Both the position numbers and the translations under genes were made by a program. From Mesostigma viride (lineage: Eukaryota > Streptophyta > Mesostigmatophyceae > Mesostigmatales > Mesostigmataceae): a stretch of 64,000 nucleotides of DNA. The stretch spans positions 4,181,094 to 4,245,093 of the forward strand of contig RPFO01000022.1 in assembly GCA_009746045.1 (NCBI GenBank). Reading direction: 5' to 3'. Numbering within the stretch: position 1 is the first letter of the stretch; the number at the start of each line of letters is the position of its first letter. A model generated the notes under the pieces. The model had not been told where the DNA came from. It searched no databases and was given only the letters and a program-made list of their open reading frames with translations. Shown piece by piece: positions 9,001 to 17,188 of this stretch.

Positions 9001-10403
9001 CTGCCTTCACGCTCGTGAGGGACGCGAGGATTGCAGCCAAGTTACAGTTCGTTGTTGTGCAGCAGAGTTGTGACTAGGTACGCTTATTACTGTGACAGTG
9101 AAGCGCACCCGCATACCCCGCCTGTGCTGATGGCACAAGTACGATATGCAGCGTGCGTATGAGATAGTGACGGGCGACCGAATAACATGATGGTGATTGC
9201 CACATGAGCGTGCAGCAGACACCAATGTGGGCAACAGGATGTGACAATGGGGGGCAGCTGACCTAGGTCATGCGTGACAGACAACAGAAGTAGGTAATGA
9301 GTGACGGGCACGAGAAGTAGGCGTGTAGTTCATCATTCGATTTACATCTTCATGGCGGCCCCATTAGGAGAGCGATGGGGCACAGGCATTGGAAGTAGAC
9401 ACCTCCCATCCATGATAAACACCATGAGGTTGAATTTGGAGCCTGACATAAAGTAGGTGATGCTTCAACTAGAAAACAAGCTGCTCCATCCCTGATAAAC
9501 CCATGAAGGGATAGAGAGCAGCACAGTGAATAAGTGATGGATGACGGGCGCCAAATTTAAACGTTAGACTAGGCTTCGCGAGAGCCACCCCTCGCAGACA
9601 GGGGGGCGGATGGGCCGAATCTAGGATGAGGGGCGCCAGAATTATGAGACATCATATGTATGTGGGTTACAATAAGGGGTCATGTGGCTAAATGGCATCA
9701 GCAGATCCTGAATATATGTGGGAGTAAGAGGGCATGTGGCTAAATGGCATCAGCAGATATTAAATATTTGTGGGAGTAAGAGGGCATGTGGCTAAATGGC
9801 AACCGCAGGGTACCAGGGATAAAATCACCGCAGTTTCACTGTTTAAACCAGGAAGGTTGCCCAAAGCTCTCCCATTTCACACTGTTAAGACCACGAGGTT
9901 TTCAAATTGCCAACATGGATAGGGAGAAAAGCGACGGTAACTTTTCCCTTCCTGCGATTCCCCCCTAAAAAGGAAAGTTACTCCATACCTGCTATTCCAG
10001 CTGGCTGCTCTGGGGGGTCGACCAACAGCTTAATCTCCCTCCCAATCATATTCCCGTAACCCCTGTGCCCTCTGATATCCATGAGCCACCCTGGGGAGCG
10101 CTTTCTCTCTCTGGCCGCATCCGCTGCGATGTGGATGCTCCGGGTGCCTGCAGCCAGGCTCTTCTGAGGAGACGCGTTATCATTATCGTCACCTGCCTGG
10201 CCAGAGTAGGGCGCGCTAAGAACGAGTGACGAGGACTGGGAAGAAGAATGCGAGATTCCACGAAAGTCGCTGCCTCTGTGCCATGCTGCAACCAGGAACA
10301 AACAGCCTTCGTCAGCTAAATTGCGTTCGTTCAACCGGGACGATATACCGCTGCGAGCGTGTCTTAGCCAACGCATGCCGGCCAGCCTAGCAGGGGGGGA
10401 CAT
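1..10403 (-). CDS. Split gene for a class II (PcnB-like) poly(A) polymerase / CCA-adding nucleotidyltransferase, 3' end beyond window
   Basis: Seven exons on the minus strand (10403-9989, 8783-8685, 7497-7400, 5047-4958, 3255-3050, 1732-1660, 537-492) join without a stop into 342 codons. All junctions are GT..AG, and the intron phases agree (1,1,0,0,2,0, then 1 at the last donor). The product should transfer AMP (or CCA) to RNA 3' ends. Visible hallmarks are the GGSVRD motif at residues 179-184, the catalytic DYD at 193-195, a neck segment with IVGKHHR in exon 4, RRDFTVNG at 296-303, FYDP at 305-308 and VRTIADPAESF at 328-338. In the family the order is GG.VRD, D.D, RRDFT.N, then LRT..DP..F.ED, and it is kept here. 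The N-terminal ~60 residues are rich in Arg and Ser and lack acidic residues at first, as in a mitochondrial or plastid transit peptide (inference). Poly(A) polymerase and CCA-adding activity cannot be told apart from these motifs. The remaining exons lie left of base 1. Introns are 1.0-2.4 kb and full of repeats. Confidence 0.87.
77..278. repeat. Near-perfect 200 bp palindrome (foldback / hairpin element)
   Basis: Two ~100 bp arms meet without spacer between 176 and 177 (CATTGC|GCAATG). Left arm 77-176 and right arm 177-278 differ by one indel and a few substitutions. It lies in the intron after nucleotidyltransferase exon 7. A transcript of either strand would fold into a ~100 bp hairpin. 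No open frame is kept. It could be a foldback MITE or a small-RNA precursor. Confidence 0.85.
279..480. repeat. Short degenerate repeats in the last intron
   Basis: A CCGCACGGTGCGGGGTAG-type doublet (about 290-322) adjoins the palindrome. At 385-455 there are degenerate ~18 bp repeats around GAAAGACC (GGTCTTTC on the coding strand). No gene is seen. Confidence 0.5.
492..537 (-). CDS. Nucleotidyltransferase exon 7
   Basis: 46 bp, acceptor CACCCTGGCAG, donor GTATGC, phase 0 to 1. It encodes VRTIADPAESFTHDP, the equivalent of the LRTIGDP..RF.EDP.R.LRA stretch in the family. The next exon, expected to begin with a .RMLRA-like helix, was not found between 491 and 1 and presumably lies outside the window. 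Confidence 0.8.
538..1659. other. Intron 6 of the nucleotidyltransferase gene
   Basis: No coding potential was seen. It holds a GATA-rich stretch (620-660), a 17 bp tandem repeat (ACGCTCATCACCCACAA, about 3.5 copies, 902-965) with decayed relatives to 1030, and otherwise unremarkable sequence. Confidence 0.55.
1660..1732 (-). CDS. Nucleotidyltransferase exon 6
   Basis: 73 bp. The acceptor GGCATCTCCAG is preceded by about 50 C residues on the coding strand, and the donor is GTC|GTGAGT. It completes the Gly codon of RRDFTVNG and encodes MFYDPLKGEVYDF, then CGAREDAKKHV. It aligns with NGL.(Y/F)(N/D)P....VYDY.GG..D...... of plant and bacterial homologues. Confidence 0.87.
1755..1802. repeat. Poly-G block (poly-C on the coding strand)
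   Basis: Runs of 9-18 G interrupted by CAA and T. On the coding (minus) strand this is a C-tract directly upstream of the exon 6 acceptor, so it serves as, or has replaced, the polypyrimidine tract. The G-runs could form G-quadruplexes. Confidence 0.85.
1878..2060. repeat. 61 bp tandem repeat, three copies
   Basis: Units beginning ACATTAGGTTAGTT at 1878, 1939 and 2000, each holding GTCGGGTCGTGACATGGCGA. Within the intron between exons 5 and 6. Confidence 0.9.
2322..2473. repeat. 9 bp minisatellite (GGGCCATAG)n, about 17 copies
   Basis: Almost perfect head-to-tail copies with no spacers. It lies in the intron between nucleotidyltransferase exons 5 and 6. The apparent ALWPYGPM peptides are a by-product of a unit length divisible by three. 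Confidence 0.97.
2624..2760. repeat. 56 bp tandem repeat, 2.4 copies
   Basis: Units start at about 2625, 2680 and 2736 and share TATAGT, ATGCC and TGCGCTGG. On the coding strand each copy carries CCAGCGCAG or CCTCGCAG, which resembles a 3' splice site, inside the intron. Confidence 0.75.
2950..3051. repeat. 31 bp tandem repeat that reiterates the exon 5 splice donor
   Basis: GACGCACCCG starts at 2950, 2981, 3012 and 3043, giving period 31. On the coding strand the last bases of exon 5 (GAACGG|GTGCGTCC) recur as GAGCGG|GTGCGTCC in each copy. Three extra donors therefore follow the true one. Confidence 0.92.
3050..3255 (-). CDS. Nucleotidyltransferase exon 5 (RRDFTVN motif)
   Basis: 206 bp from acceptor CCACCCGCAG to donor AACGG|GTGCGT. 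It continues exon 4 as MVE|VSSLAGSSKELRAQG and finishes with ALMEDAYRRDFTVNG. EDA.RRDFT(I/V)N is a diagnostic motif of poly(A) polymerases and CCA-adding enzymes of class II. The middle, around residues 262-280, is a Gly-, Gln- and Arg-rich spacer not expected in bacterial homologues. Leaves in phase 2. The donor is reiterated every 31 bp in the intron. Confidence 0.88.
3739..3962. repeat. 44-45 bp tandem repeat, five copies
   Basis: Units share AATAAGGGCAGAAGGACC and TTTACTAGAGATCCACCC. On the coding strand each starts with a donor-like GGGGTGGGTGGATC. Within the intron between exons 4 and 5. Confidence 0.93.
4010..4115. repeat. Imperfect repeat of CATGCGCC(G/A)C units, followed by a poly-G run
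   Basis: Two ~65 bp copies share ATGCGCCGCTCCAATCACAT. A GT stretch and a run of about 18 G follow at 4141-4173. Intronic. Confidence 0.65.
4556..4978. repeat. 104 bp tandem repeat, four copies, spanning the exon 4 / intron boundary
   Basis: Copies start near 4556, 4668, 4772 and 4876. The last runs into exon 4. Each repeats, on the coding strand, the final ~20 bp of exon 4 (CCTGGGCACATGGTGGAG) plus GTGGGT and GTGAGC donors. Each also contains ACTAGTATACTACTAAACAT and a second ACTAGT, an AT-rich near-palindrome. Confidence 0.93.
4958..5047 (-). CDS. Nucleotidyltransferase exon 4
   Basis: 90 bp, phase 0 to 0. The acceptor follows a long C-rich tract (CCACCCCTCCCCGCCCACCCCAG in spaced form). 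It encodes LRKWFYKWRCMIVGKHHR, then IAVIATPGHMVE. This matches the segment (QVRKLF..CR.VGRRF...HV.....IEV) that follows the catalytic Asp pair in the family. The donor is GAG|GTGGGT; a second in-frame donor (GTGAGC) lies 9 bp on. The last 21 bp and the donor are part of the 104 bp tandem array that fills the start of the next intron. Confidence 0.87.
5422..6537. mobile_element. 1.1 kb element with 33 bp terminal inverted repeats, full of GAACATGTTC dyads
   Basis: The left terminus 5422-5454 (TACCGTAGTGG..AGAATCTATTTACG) is repeated inverted at 6505-6537 with two or three mismatches. A second inverted pair, GGCTGGCACATCCG, lies at 5680-5693 and 6310-6323. Between are many 6 bp units (CCGAAC / ACGAAC) on both strands, which meet to form GAACATGTTCGG palindromes at 5754, 6121, 6145, 6187, 6229 and 6270. 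No transposase is visible, so it would be non-autonomous. No convincing target-site duplication was found. It sits in the intron between exons 3 and 4. Confidence 0.75.
7072..7097. repeat. (ATGC)n microsatellite
   Basis: Six to seven uninterrupted GCAT units. Self-complementary, so it can cruciform. Intronic. Confidence 0.95.
7321..7449. repeat. Duplication of the exon 3 / intron boundary
   Basis: The 3' half of exon 3 from GGCCGCACGCCCAAGG through CAG|GT recurs at 7326-7378, 74 bp downstream on the coding strand, still in an open frame and ending AACCAG|GTAGGG. Confidence 0.85.
7400..7497 (-). CDS. Nucleotidyltransferase exon 3 (catalytic GG.VRD and DYD)
   Basis: 98 bp, acceptor CCCCCCCGCAG and donor GTATGG. 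With exon 2 it reads KAEGYMGMLVGGSVRDLSV and then GRTPKDYDLVVTASLSQ. GGSVRD is the nucleotide-binding signature and the two Asp of DYD are the metal-binding catalytic pair of class II nucleotidyltransferases. It ends in phase 0. The last ~52 bp plus donor are duplicated 74 bp into the intron (7326-7378), with a GTAGGG donor. Confidence 0.9.
7679..8010. repeat. Two minisatellites: 32-33 bp (about 7 copies) and 22 bp (3-4 copies)
   Basis: 7679-7925 repeats TTAGTTGGTAGGGCAGGGCA plus a GTGTCTATTTGC tail. 7927-8010 repeats TCATCTTGTCGTGTTCCA with starts at 7927, 7949, 7971 and 7993. Both lie in the intron between exons 2 and 3. Confidence 0.92.
8203..8250. repeat. (CA)n/(CG)n microsatellite
   Basis: Alternating purine-pyrimidine stretch GTGCGTGTGCGCGCACGC followed by (CA)n, able to adopt Z-DNA. 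Intronic. Confidence 0.9.
8385..8731. repeat. Decaying copies of the exon 2 / donor boundary
   Basis: On the coding strand, exon 2 ends GCCGCATCAAAGCCGAAG|GT. Related copies follow at about 8640-8612, 8508-8470 and 8424-8386, each less similar. Between them a GGCCGAGGG motif recurs. Confidence 0.75.
8685..8783 (-). CDS. Nucleotidyltransferase exon 2
   Basis: 99 bp between acceptor GTCACAG (8790-8784) and donor GTGCGT at 8684. It enters in phase 1, completing a Gly codon with exon 1, and leaves in phase 1. It encodes VKAVIYKDTDLGFSKNV and then a helix ending ILRRIKAEG, which corresponds to the ISKNALKV..L...GY stretch that precedes GG.VRD in bacterial poly(A) polymerases. Three decayed copies of its last ~40 bp and donor lie in the following intron. 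Confidence 0.85.
9650..9805. repeat. 52 bp tandem repeat, three copies
   Basis: CATGTGGCTAAATGGCA starts near 9681, 9733 and 9784, alternating with TGTGGGAGTAAGAGGG. It lies in the first nucleotidyltransferase intron, which otherwise (8784-9650) shows only AT-rich spacer and a partial copy of the exon 2 acceptor side at 9000-9022. Confidence 0.88.
9989..10403 (-). CDS. Nucleotidyltransferase exon 1 (start, putative transit peptide)
   Basis: Opens with ATG at 10403 (MSPPARLAGMRWLRHAR); a second Met at 10376 is also possible. It reads 138 codons and ends AATAGCAG|GTATGG in phase 1. The N-terminus has Arg/Ser-rich, Leu-spaced residues typical of organelle targeting. A 75 bp stretch (about 10363-10291) has a GTATAT start and a pyrimidine-rich TTGCAG end and could be an in-frame facultative intron, because removing it keeps the frame. 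Promoter and 5' UTR must lie in 10404-10870, before the LINE remnant; no clear TATA box was seen. Confidence 0.75.
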
Positions 10404-10874
10404 TGTTCTTACAGCGGCGAGTTTATTTACAAAATTTCCTCATGCTTCTGTAACTACTGCTGCACCCGAAGCGGGTGTAGCGCCAACCGACACGGGCACC
10501 CCGGTTCAAGCCAGTGTTCACTGCTAGATGCCATCACTACACGACCTAGATAATGTCACGACGTTCTCTCCGTGATTTCCAATTTTCAAATTATTTACCG
10601 TGAGTTTTCTTTAACAGATTAATTGGGCTACAGCACCTGCATTGTGTGAGGTTTAGTGGCCATACAAAGAATAATTCCCCACTTCCGTGTGCATGGCCCA
10701 GCTGCCATTGCTAAACCCTGATGCTGACTGCTGGGGAACGTCCACCTGGCACGGCATCCGCGCAGGATGACTTTGTTTAACAAGGCTTCCGTTTGCCAAC
10801 CGAGCACAGGCTGCACAGCGAATCTGATGTACCGGTTGGGTGAGATACAGTACCCCTCGCTGGCTATGGTTCGT

Positions 10875-12174
10875 CTATGTACAACACGGGGTCAGACAGA
10901 TCAGGTGTACGCATACGCTGACATTCTCACAGGTACGGGTGAGAAGGAGCGGGGGCGCCCCTGCGTTACCCCGCGCGCGGGGAAGGCGGTGGGCGACCAG
11001 CTCTATCTCACCAGAAAGGCCCATGCGACTTAGAATTTCTCTCTCAAACGCACGTGCAAGCTTCTCGGAATTCTCACCTTCCTCCAAGTCGAATTTCTTG
11101 ACAACGACGTTGAGGCTACTTGGCGAGCTCGGCCTCCTCGCGGAGGTCGAGCTGCTGCTGCTGGAGCTGTGCTGCAACGGCGGAGGTGGTGCATGGAGGT
11201 GGTATGCTGCTTAAGGGGACGTGCGCCCGCCGAATTTTTTGGCGCCAAAAATATTCGCGGTACCGCCGTGAAGTGAAAAGTGGGTGCACGGTCCGCCCAG
11301 GTCGTGATGGGAGGAGCATCGCCGGCCAGGCCAGCAGGGGCTGGCTTGGCGGCTATGTCCTTCACCACCTGGGCGGTGAGGCCCGCGGTGTTCTGCAGGA
11401 CCTCGATAGCGATGGCATTGTCCTTAACCCATGGGTTAAGACACTGACTGGTCGATGTCGCGGAGCTCACTGGGCGGTCATGATGGCGTCGGAGGTGGGG
11501 GTGGTGGCGGTGGAGGAGGCGAGGAGGGTGCATGGAGGTGGCGGTGGAGATGGTGGAGAGGAGGGGAAGCTCGGCAGCAAGCGTGCTGCCCATGGCCGCC
11601 ACATCTGCAGCGATGGCCCGGGCCACGTGCTGCTCGAGGGCCTCCTTGAGGAGTGAGCGGATGGAGGACGGATTCGGTTAAGGTGGTGGTGAGGGGCGTG
11701 GGGGGCCAAAGCTCCTCGAGGGGGCGGCCGAGGGAGAAAAGGACACGTTGCTGAAGGTGGGGGCGGCGGCATTGGAGGATGTGGTCGAAGGTGTGGGTGC
11801 GCCTCTGGAAAGCATCGGTGAGGCGGCCCTGATGGAAGAGTTGCTTGCACATTTCGAGAAGCGAGGCATACGATCCGAAAAACACGTAGCTCAGGATCTT
11901 GTCGGGGTTGAGCTTGTCAAAAAAGCCGGGCTGGCTGGCGTCAAAGTCAAACGCTTCCCAGGTCGGCTCGGCAGGGCGACTGCGCTTGGGTTCAGGCGAC
12001 CGGACGCTGCTGGCGAGGCGAGCCCGGGAGGGGGCTGGGCCCGACCACTAGAGCTTGGCTAGTGGCGTCGCTGCCTTCTGGGCCGGTGGGCGAAGCTGCA
12101 GCCGGAGCTGCAGACGTATTTTCATTGCTGAGCACAGCCGCCAGGCTGCGTTGCGTCGAGGGGCGTTTGCTCAT
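10875..12174 (-). pseudogene. LINE ORF1 remnant, copy A (frameshifted, interrupted)
   Basis: Starts at ATG 12174 (MSKRPSTQRSLAAVLS). After a frameshift it continues with PEPKRSRPAEPTWEAFDF and GFFDKLNPDKILSYVF near 11960-11880, a coiled-coil-like middle, and an RRM-like end (NVVVKKFDLEEGENSEKL, then AHRLPRARG) near 11115-10960. This order of basic start, coiled coil and RRM is that of L1-type ORF1 RNA-binding chaperones. A ~115 bp dispersed module is inserted at 11213-11330. The frame is broken several times and no ORF2 follows, so it is dead. The segment 12228-12320 matches 15645-15755 upstream of copy B and is probably LINE 5' UTR. Confidence 0.7.
11213..11330 (-). repeat. Dispersed E2F-like module, copy 1
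   Basis: On the minus strand it reads GGTACCGCGAATATTTTTGG, then CGCC and an A-run, and ends CGTCCCCTTAA. The same order of blocks occurs at 25122-25231 and 30113-30228. It sits inside LINE ORF1 copy A. Confidence 0.75.
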
Positions 12175-12350
12175 CGTATATTGCGGAATAGCTTTGGAAA
12201 ATTATATCAGCATGTGCGTCGTAGAAAGACGCGTCGACTGTGATATTCACGGCTAAATTCGGTGCTCAAACGTGAAAGTTATGAGCTCCGCCGTCAGCCA
12301 TGGCTACCTCGTGGCTCGTCACGTGATATGTCACAATACCATGCACAACA

Positions 12351-12386
12351 TCGCTGCTTGATGGTGCTGGTGATATGTGGCATGCC
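12351..12386 (-). pseudogene. Short LINE ORF2 3'-end fragment
   Basis: 36 bp, nearly identical to 26890-26925 inside the LINE reverse transcriptase remnant (region encoding GMPYITSTIKQRR). Confidence 0.6.
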
Positions 12387-12399
12387 AAGTACTCTGGGA

Positions 12400-13740
12400 T
12401 ATGTGCTACATTAATTAATTAAGGGGAGGTGGCACCCCAAAACCCTTAAAAATTGACATATGGTAATATCACTTGAAATCCATTTGCACAACCCTAAGTT
12501 ATGATTGGGGGCACTAAATAACATCTCTAGTGAGTTGTCCATGCACTTGTTGGGGGTACTACCCCCATATATACGCCAATAATGCGCTATAAATAGCGAA
12601 AGACGCTAATTAGGGCTGGGTATGCCCCAGCCAATGCACACATTTATTTACAAAACTGGGCCTGCAGCGTTTTTAGTTCCCTGAGTTTGTAGCTTGCTGA
12701 GCTATTTACATCATGAAAAGGGCAAAACCTCGAACAGTTATTAATTTCCCCGCAAAATGACCCTTTTTTTACCGGACATTGGGAATAACTTTTTATAAAC
12801 ACGTCAAAAAAATACTTTTTCCTGCAGCGAAAATCCGTCTAACAGGGGGACAACTGTGTTCCAAGTCCCAGGTCATTCCGACAAGTCTAGCTCAAGTTAT
12901 AAGGTTTTGCGTGCTAAATCCTGAACATACGCTAAATGAGGTTTTTCTGTGTATAAGGCCACCTAGACATGATCTTTTCCATCCAAGAAGCCAAAAAACA
13001 TGCCCAACTCGATCACACAACATAAGAAAAGGCTAGGCACCTCATCTGCCCTCCCCTGCCCTCAGCATGGCCAGCCTTGCCAGCGTGGGCATAGCAACAC
13101 CATCGCTAGGCATACACGCACCAAGAGAGCATACACTATGCTCAGCCCAAGGTTACCATGTAAATTTATGCCGAGAACTCAGCAAGTATACGTGTAAAAA
13201 CCTTAGAAAGAATGCCCAAGCAATAGAGGCAACTGCAGCCTGCAAACTTGGCAGCCAATCATACATGCTGTCTGCCAAGCATTCACATCCTATCCAGCTT
13301 GCCTTGCTGCACACATAGCAGGGAAGTCTCTATGGTTATTGCTCAAGGAAAGCAATGGAAACACCTATCTAATGCAATGCCACTCATGCAGTATGGCCAG
13401 CAAAAGAACCACTCTCACCTTCCTTTCCAACATGGCAATTTGCTAAGAAGCTGATGCCAGCTTGTTAGCCTCTAGGCACATGCCGGATGTTGTTACTAAA
13501 ACAGGCGTGTCAGATCCGGCACATAACAAAGCGTCTGAGCAAGCTCATGTCCAAAGGATGATGGAAAACAAATGTCAACACATTACCAACAACTTGACCT
13601 CGGCGCCTTAAGCATGCCAGCCACAAACTACACGAAATTGTACGAAATCGCTAGGAATCTGACGATGCAACCGAAAGAAATGGAGCGCTTCCTGCAGGGA
13701 ATTAATTAATTAATTAATAAGCACGTGACTGCGTCACGTG
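12400..13740. repeat. Dispersed AT-richer repeat, copy 1 (non-coding)
   Basis: Begins near a TTAATTAATTAAGGGG block and ends near a run of TTAA followed by GCACGTGACTGCGTCACGTG at 13722-13741. Several blocks recur in the same order at 28300-29740: CACTTG.. GGGGGT..TACTACCCCC, a TATAAATAGCGAAAGACGCT block, and CCCAGGTCATTC. Strongly diverged. No coding potential seen. Confidence 0.4.
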
Positions 13741-13741
13741 G

Positions 13742-14130
13742 GTGCCAATACAGAGTAAAGGAACCTTCAACCCTATATACACAGCGAGAAGGAGGGAGGG
13801 CGCCCTAGCTTCTCTCACTGCCGCAGGTGGGCCGGCAGGCCACAGAGCGCTCTCTCCACGGCATGGATGGCCGGTGCCGGGGCGCAACACTGTGGGTGCA
13901 ATACAACCAGTGCAATACCATAGGTAGGCTGACGCATAGCTTATGCTACAAATGTGAGGTGGGCTCAAGACGTCGGCTAATTAAGGCGCAAGCTGATGGC
14001 CACAAGGTGCCAGAGCTAATTGAAGGTACTATAACGCTGTGCGCTAATATTGTTTCAAGTGCTGTAAATTTGCCTAAGCTATCCTGCATAATCGATTGCC
14101 CCCATCTAGACAATTAACTAGCTGGAGTGC
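13742..14130. other. Spacer without recognised features
   Basis: Short open frames only; nothing with codon structure or similarity was recognised. Confidence 0.4.
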
Positions 14131-14131
14131 T

Positions 14132-15607
14132 CTATCCCGGGGAAGCCCGGGGGGGCTTCCACAGTTTCTTGTTGACATAGAGGTCCCCGCCCCGCCAGTA
14201 CACTTGGGGCTTCTCGGGGTTGGTCTTGTGGCGGATGTAGTCGGGCCACTGATCGCGGCGTTGCTGCTGCTGGGCTGGCGTCAGGTCGTCGTCAAGCGAC
14301 CAGGAGGTGTCCACCAGCTTCTTGCGGCAAGAGAGGAACCGAACTCGGGCTGTAATGTCGCTGAAGGTGAGGACCACTGGAGGGGGCCCAGCCTTGGCCC
14401 GTGGATGGGGCAGGCGGTAGGCGCCCTGCAGTATCGCACCTGGCAGCTGCATGCACGCCAAGAGCTGTTTCTTCAGCTCGTCGAGAAGAGAGTCTGGGGT
14501 CCCCTCCGGCGGCTGCCATGTCGAAGCGCCTGAGGATGACCCGGCAGCGGCGACGGTCGCGGTCAGCGGCCTCGCGGCGCGTGTCTTCCAGCTCTTGGAG
14601 CTTGGTGGTGATGGCGGTCGTGGTAGAGGATGCCTCGCTCTTGAGCAGGTACGCCCAGGAGGCGCGAGTCGAGGGGTCATCGCTAGCCCTACCAGCAGGT
14701 TGGGCGGCGATGGTGGCCGTTCGCTCGGCGATCTCGGGGACCTAGCTGCCAGCCTGGCCACGGCGTGGCCAGGGCGTCTACCTTGGCAGCAACTGCCTCA
14801 AGTTTCACGGTGCCTTGGCCGACTCGGCCTTCCACCTGGTTAAGGCGGGTGGTCACAGTGGCTGTGGCCTCGGAAACTTTGGTGGCAATGTGCTCTTGCG
14901 TAGCAGTAAACTGAGGCTGGAGGGCGACTCTGGCTTCAATGTTGTTGACCTTGGCCGAGAGAGTGTTGAGTGGGCCGTCAGGCGCGTTCAGGGCGGCGAG
15001 CTGCTCAGCCATCGGCGCCAGCTGCTCCGCCACTGCAGCTCGGATGGAGTCCGTGCTGGGGGAGGTGCTGCTCTGCGGGGATGCTGCAGCTGCTGTGGCT
15101 GCCCGTCTGCGCTCATGCAGGAGGCTCCTGAGGCCAGCGTAGCCAATCTGGGTGATGTCCTGGGCGTCGCAGCGCAGGTAGCTGCACATGATGACTGCCT
15201 TCAAGTACGCCTCCGGTTCTTGAAGCAGCCATTCCCAGGCGGGCTTGGTGACCTTGTCGCCAGGGGTAGGCAGGAAAAGTTCGTCATGGCGGGCCAGGAA
15301 CTTGATAACATCGTCACATTGTTCCTTCGATCGTGAGCGTAAAGATTTCCAAGATGCAAAAATCCCGCTGGCCGGCGCCGAAGCGGCGGACGTCCCATTT
15401 GGTATGGGAAGTGCGGGTTTTCTTGGGAATGGGCGACGAGTTTGGCGTAGAGCACTGCGTCGAGGGAGGCAGACCGGGGGGGAGAGCTTCGATCAGCGTG
15501 AAAAGGTTGGCGTCCGCAGGAGTTGATGTCGCACGTGCTGCTGTCGACGGGAATGCCGACGACAGCTCAAAATGTTTGTCAAGGCTGCGTTTTGGTGGCA
15601 TTTGCAA
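14132..15607 (-). pseudogene. LINE ORF1 remnant, copy B
   Basis: ATG at 15607 (MPPKRSLDKHFELSSAFP), then after a frameshift near 15370 KEQCDDVIKFLARHDELF and KPAWEWLLQEPEAYLKAV, a long coiled coil around 15060-14760 (Leu/Ala/Val heptads such as LNTLSAKVNNIEARVA) and a C-terminal domain ending QWPDYIRHKTNPEKPQVYW and GGDLYVNKKLW at 14132. This matches the layout of L1-like ORF1 proteins, whose last domain binds RNA. At least two frameshifts are needed, and no ORF2 follows within the 14 kb region, so this is a 3'-truncated or solo copy. Confidence 0.72.
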
Positions 15608-16230
15608 AAATTATACTGCGTTACAGCCGTAACCGATTATACTAGCAGATGCGTCTTGAAAAGACGCATCTGATGCAAGTAGCCTGACTGAATTTGGGGC
15701 TCCGACGCAAAAGTTCTGAGCTACGCCGTTAGCCATGTCCGCTCGTGGCTCGTGGCTGGCCTGCAGGGAAACTTCCCGAAAAAAGGGCGAAAGGCCGACG
15801 TTAATGCACCTGCCTGCGTGGAAATGTTTCATGCATAAACTGGCACGCAAGCTCGAACAATAAAAGACATCATGCATTGATCAGGCGAACAAGGAAGGTG
15901 CGCCTTCCGTGAATACGTCGAAGGCGACATGCGCAGGCCTGCGTAGGTTCTTACCTTGAATGCCGGAAATGTAAAAGAAACCGGGAAGCTTCGGCACAAA
16001 CTCGACAACACCATCAAGTTAGCCTCATAATCGCTCTTTAGAGCCTACGTTGCCTCACAATCGCTGCTGTAAACCGGCCTGCATTAAATTTCATGATCCG
16101 CAAGAGAAATTATATCCTGGACCCCCGCACCCGTAGCTAGCCGTTCGAGAAATTAGCGATATTGCAAACCGTAAACTTTCCGCCATGAAATGAGGTCATC
16201 GACTACACTAGGAACTCGGTTGCCGTAAAA

Positions 16231-16620
16231 GTGGTAAAAGTGGTAAAAGTAGGTGGTAAAAAGTGGTAAAAAGTGGTAAAAAGTGGTAAAAAGTGGTAAA
16301 AAGTGGTAAAAAGTGGTAAAAAGTGGTAAAAAGTGGTAAAAAGTGGTAAAAAGTGATAAAAAGTGGTCAAAGTGGGGGGAAAGTGATAAAACGGTGGGAA
16401 AACGCTAGGAGCAAAGCAGGTGGTAAAATCATTTTACCACCTTTTACCACCCCTTTTACCACCAAAGTGGTAAAAAATACCACAAAGTGGTAAAAGTGAG
16501 GGTGGTAAAAACACGCCACAAAGTGGTAAAAGTGAGGGTGGTAAAAACACGCCACAAAGTGGTAAAAATGAGGGTGGTAAAAAAATACCACAAAGTGGTA
16601 AAAATGACAGTGATAAAAAA
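16231..16620. repeat. Left subterminal array of the CACTA element
   Basis: About a dozen GTGGTAAAAA (10-11 bp) units, then longer ~35-40 bp units with both GGTGGTAAAA and TTTTACCAC orientations. In En/Spm such subterminal motifs are the binding sites of the accessory transposase. Confidence 0.92.
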
Positions 16621-17188
16621 GGGGAAAATGCAGAGTTTGCCAGCATTACAACACAAGCACTGTTAAGAACAGCTTAACAGGCCATCATTCCAAATGGTTT
16701 CTTTATTAGAAATAATAATACATCCCATTTACAGTTGTCTCTCTTGATTTACAATGAGGATTTAGCCCCACACTGGGCGTCTCAGCGATATACGTTTCCA
16801 CCATTGTGAAATAACACAGGCCGCATCAAGCCCAGCCAATTAATTTACTTCTTCTTCAGGTGTCATCATGATCAATGATGCTTCTTTGCATGAACAAAGC
16901 CACACAGTTGCCAGCACTCATGCTTTGGAGGCCTGCAGGCACACAGAGCACCACCATTGAAGAGGACACAAGGGCAGCAAGGCAGGGGGGGGGGGCAGTC
17001 AGGCACGGCAGATAGTTGTTGCCCAGCAAAACTTCCTATGGTGAAATGGGTTATGCCTGTGGGTATGATGCATGACCTAGCATGAGAGTGATACATACAT
17101 GAGTAACAAAAATATACGCACATGGCAGTTGGGTGTGACAACACCACATCACTACATAGCTAAAACGTGCTTCAGAAAAAACATTCCA

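Noticed and set aside
14132..15607. Host gene for a coiled-coil protein
   Set aside because: The ORF1-like order, frameshifts and a shared leader with copy A fit a retrotransposon remnant better.
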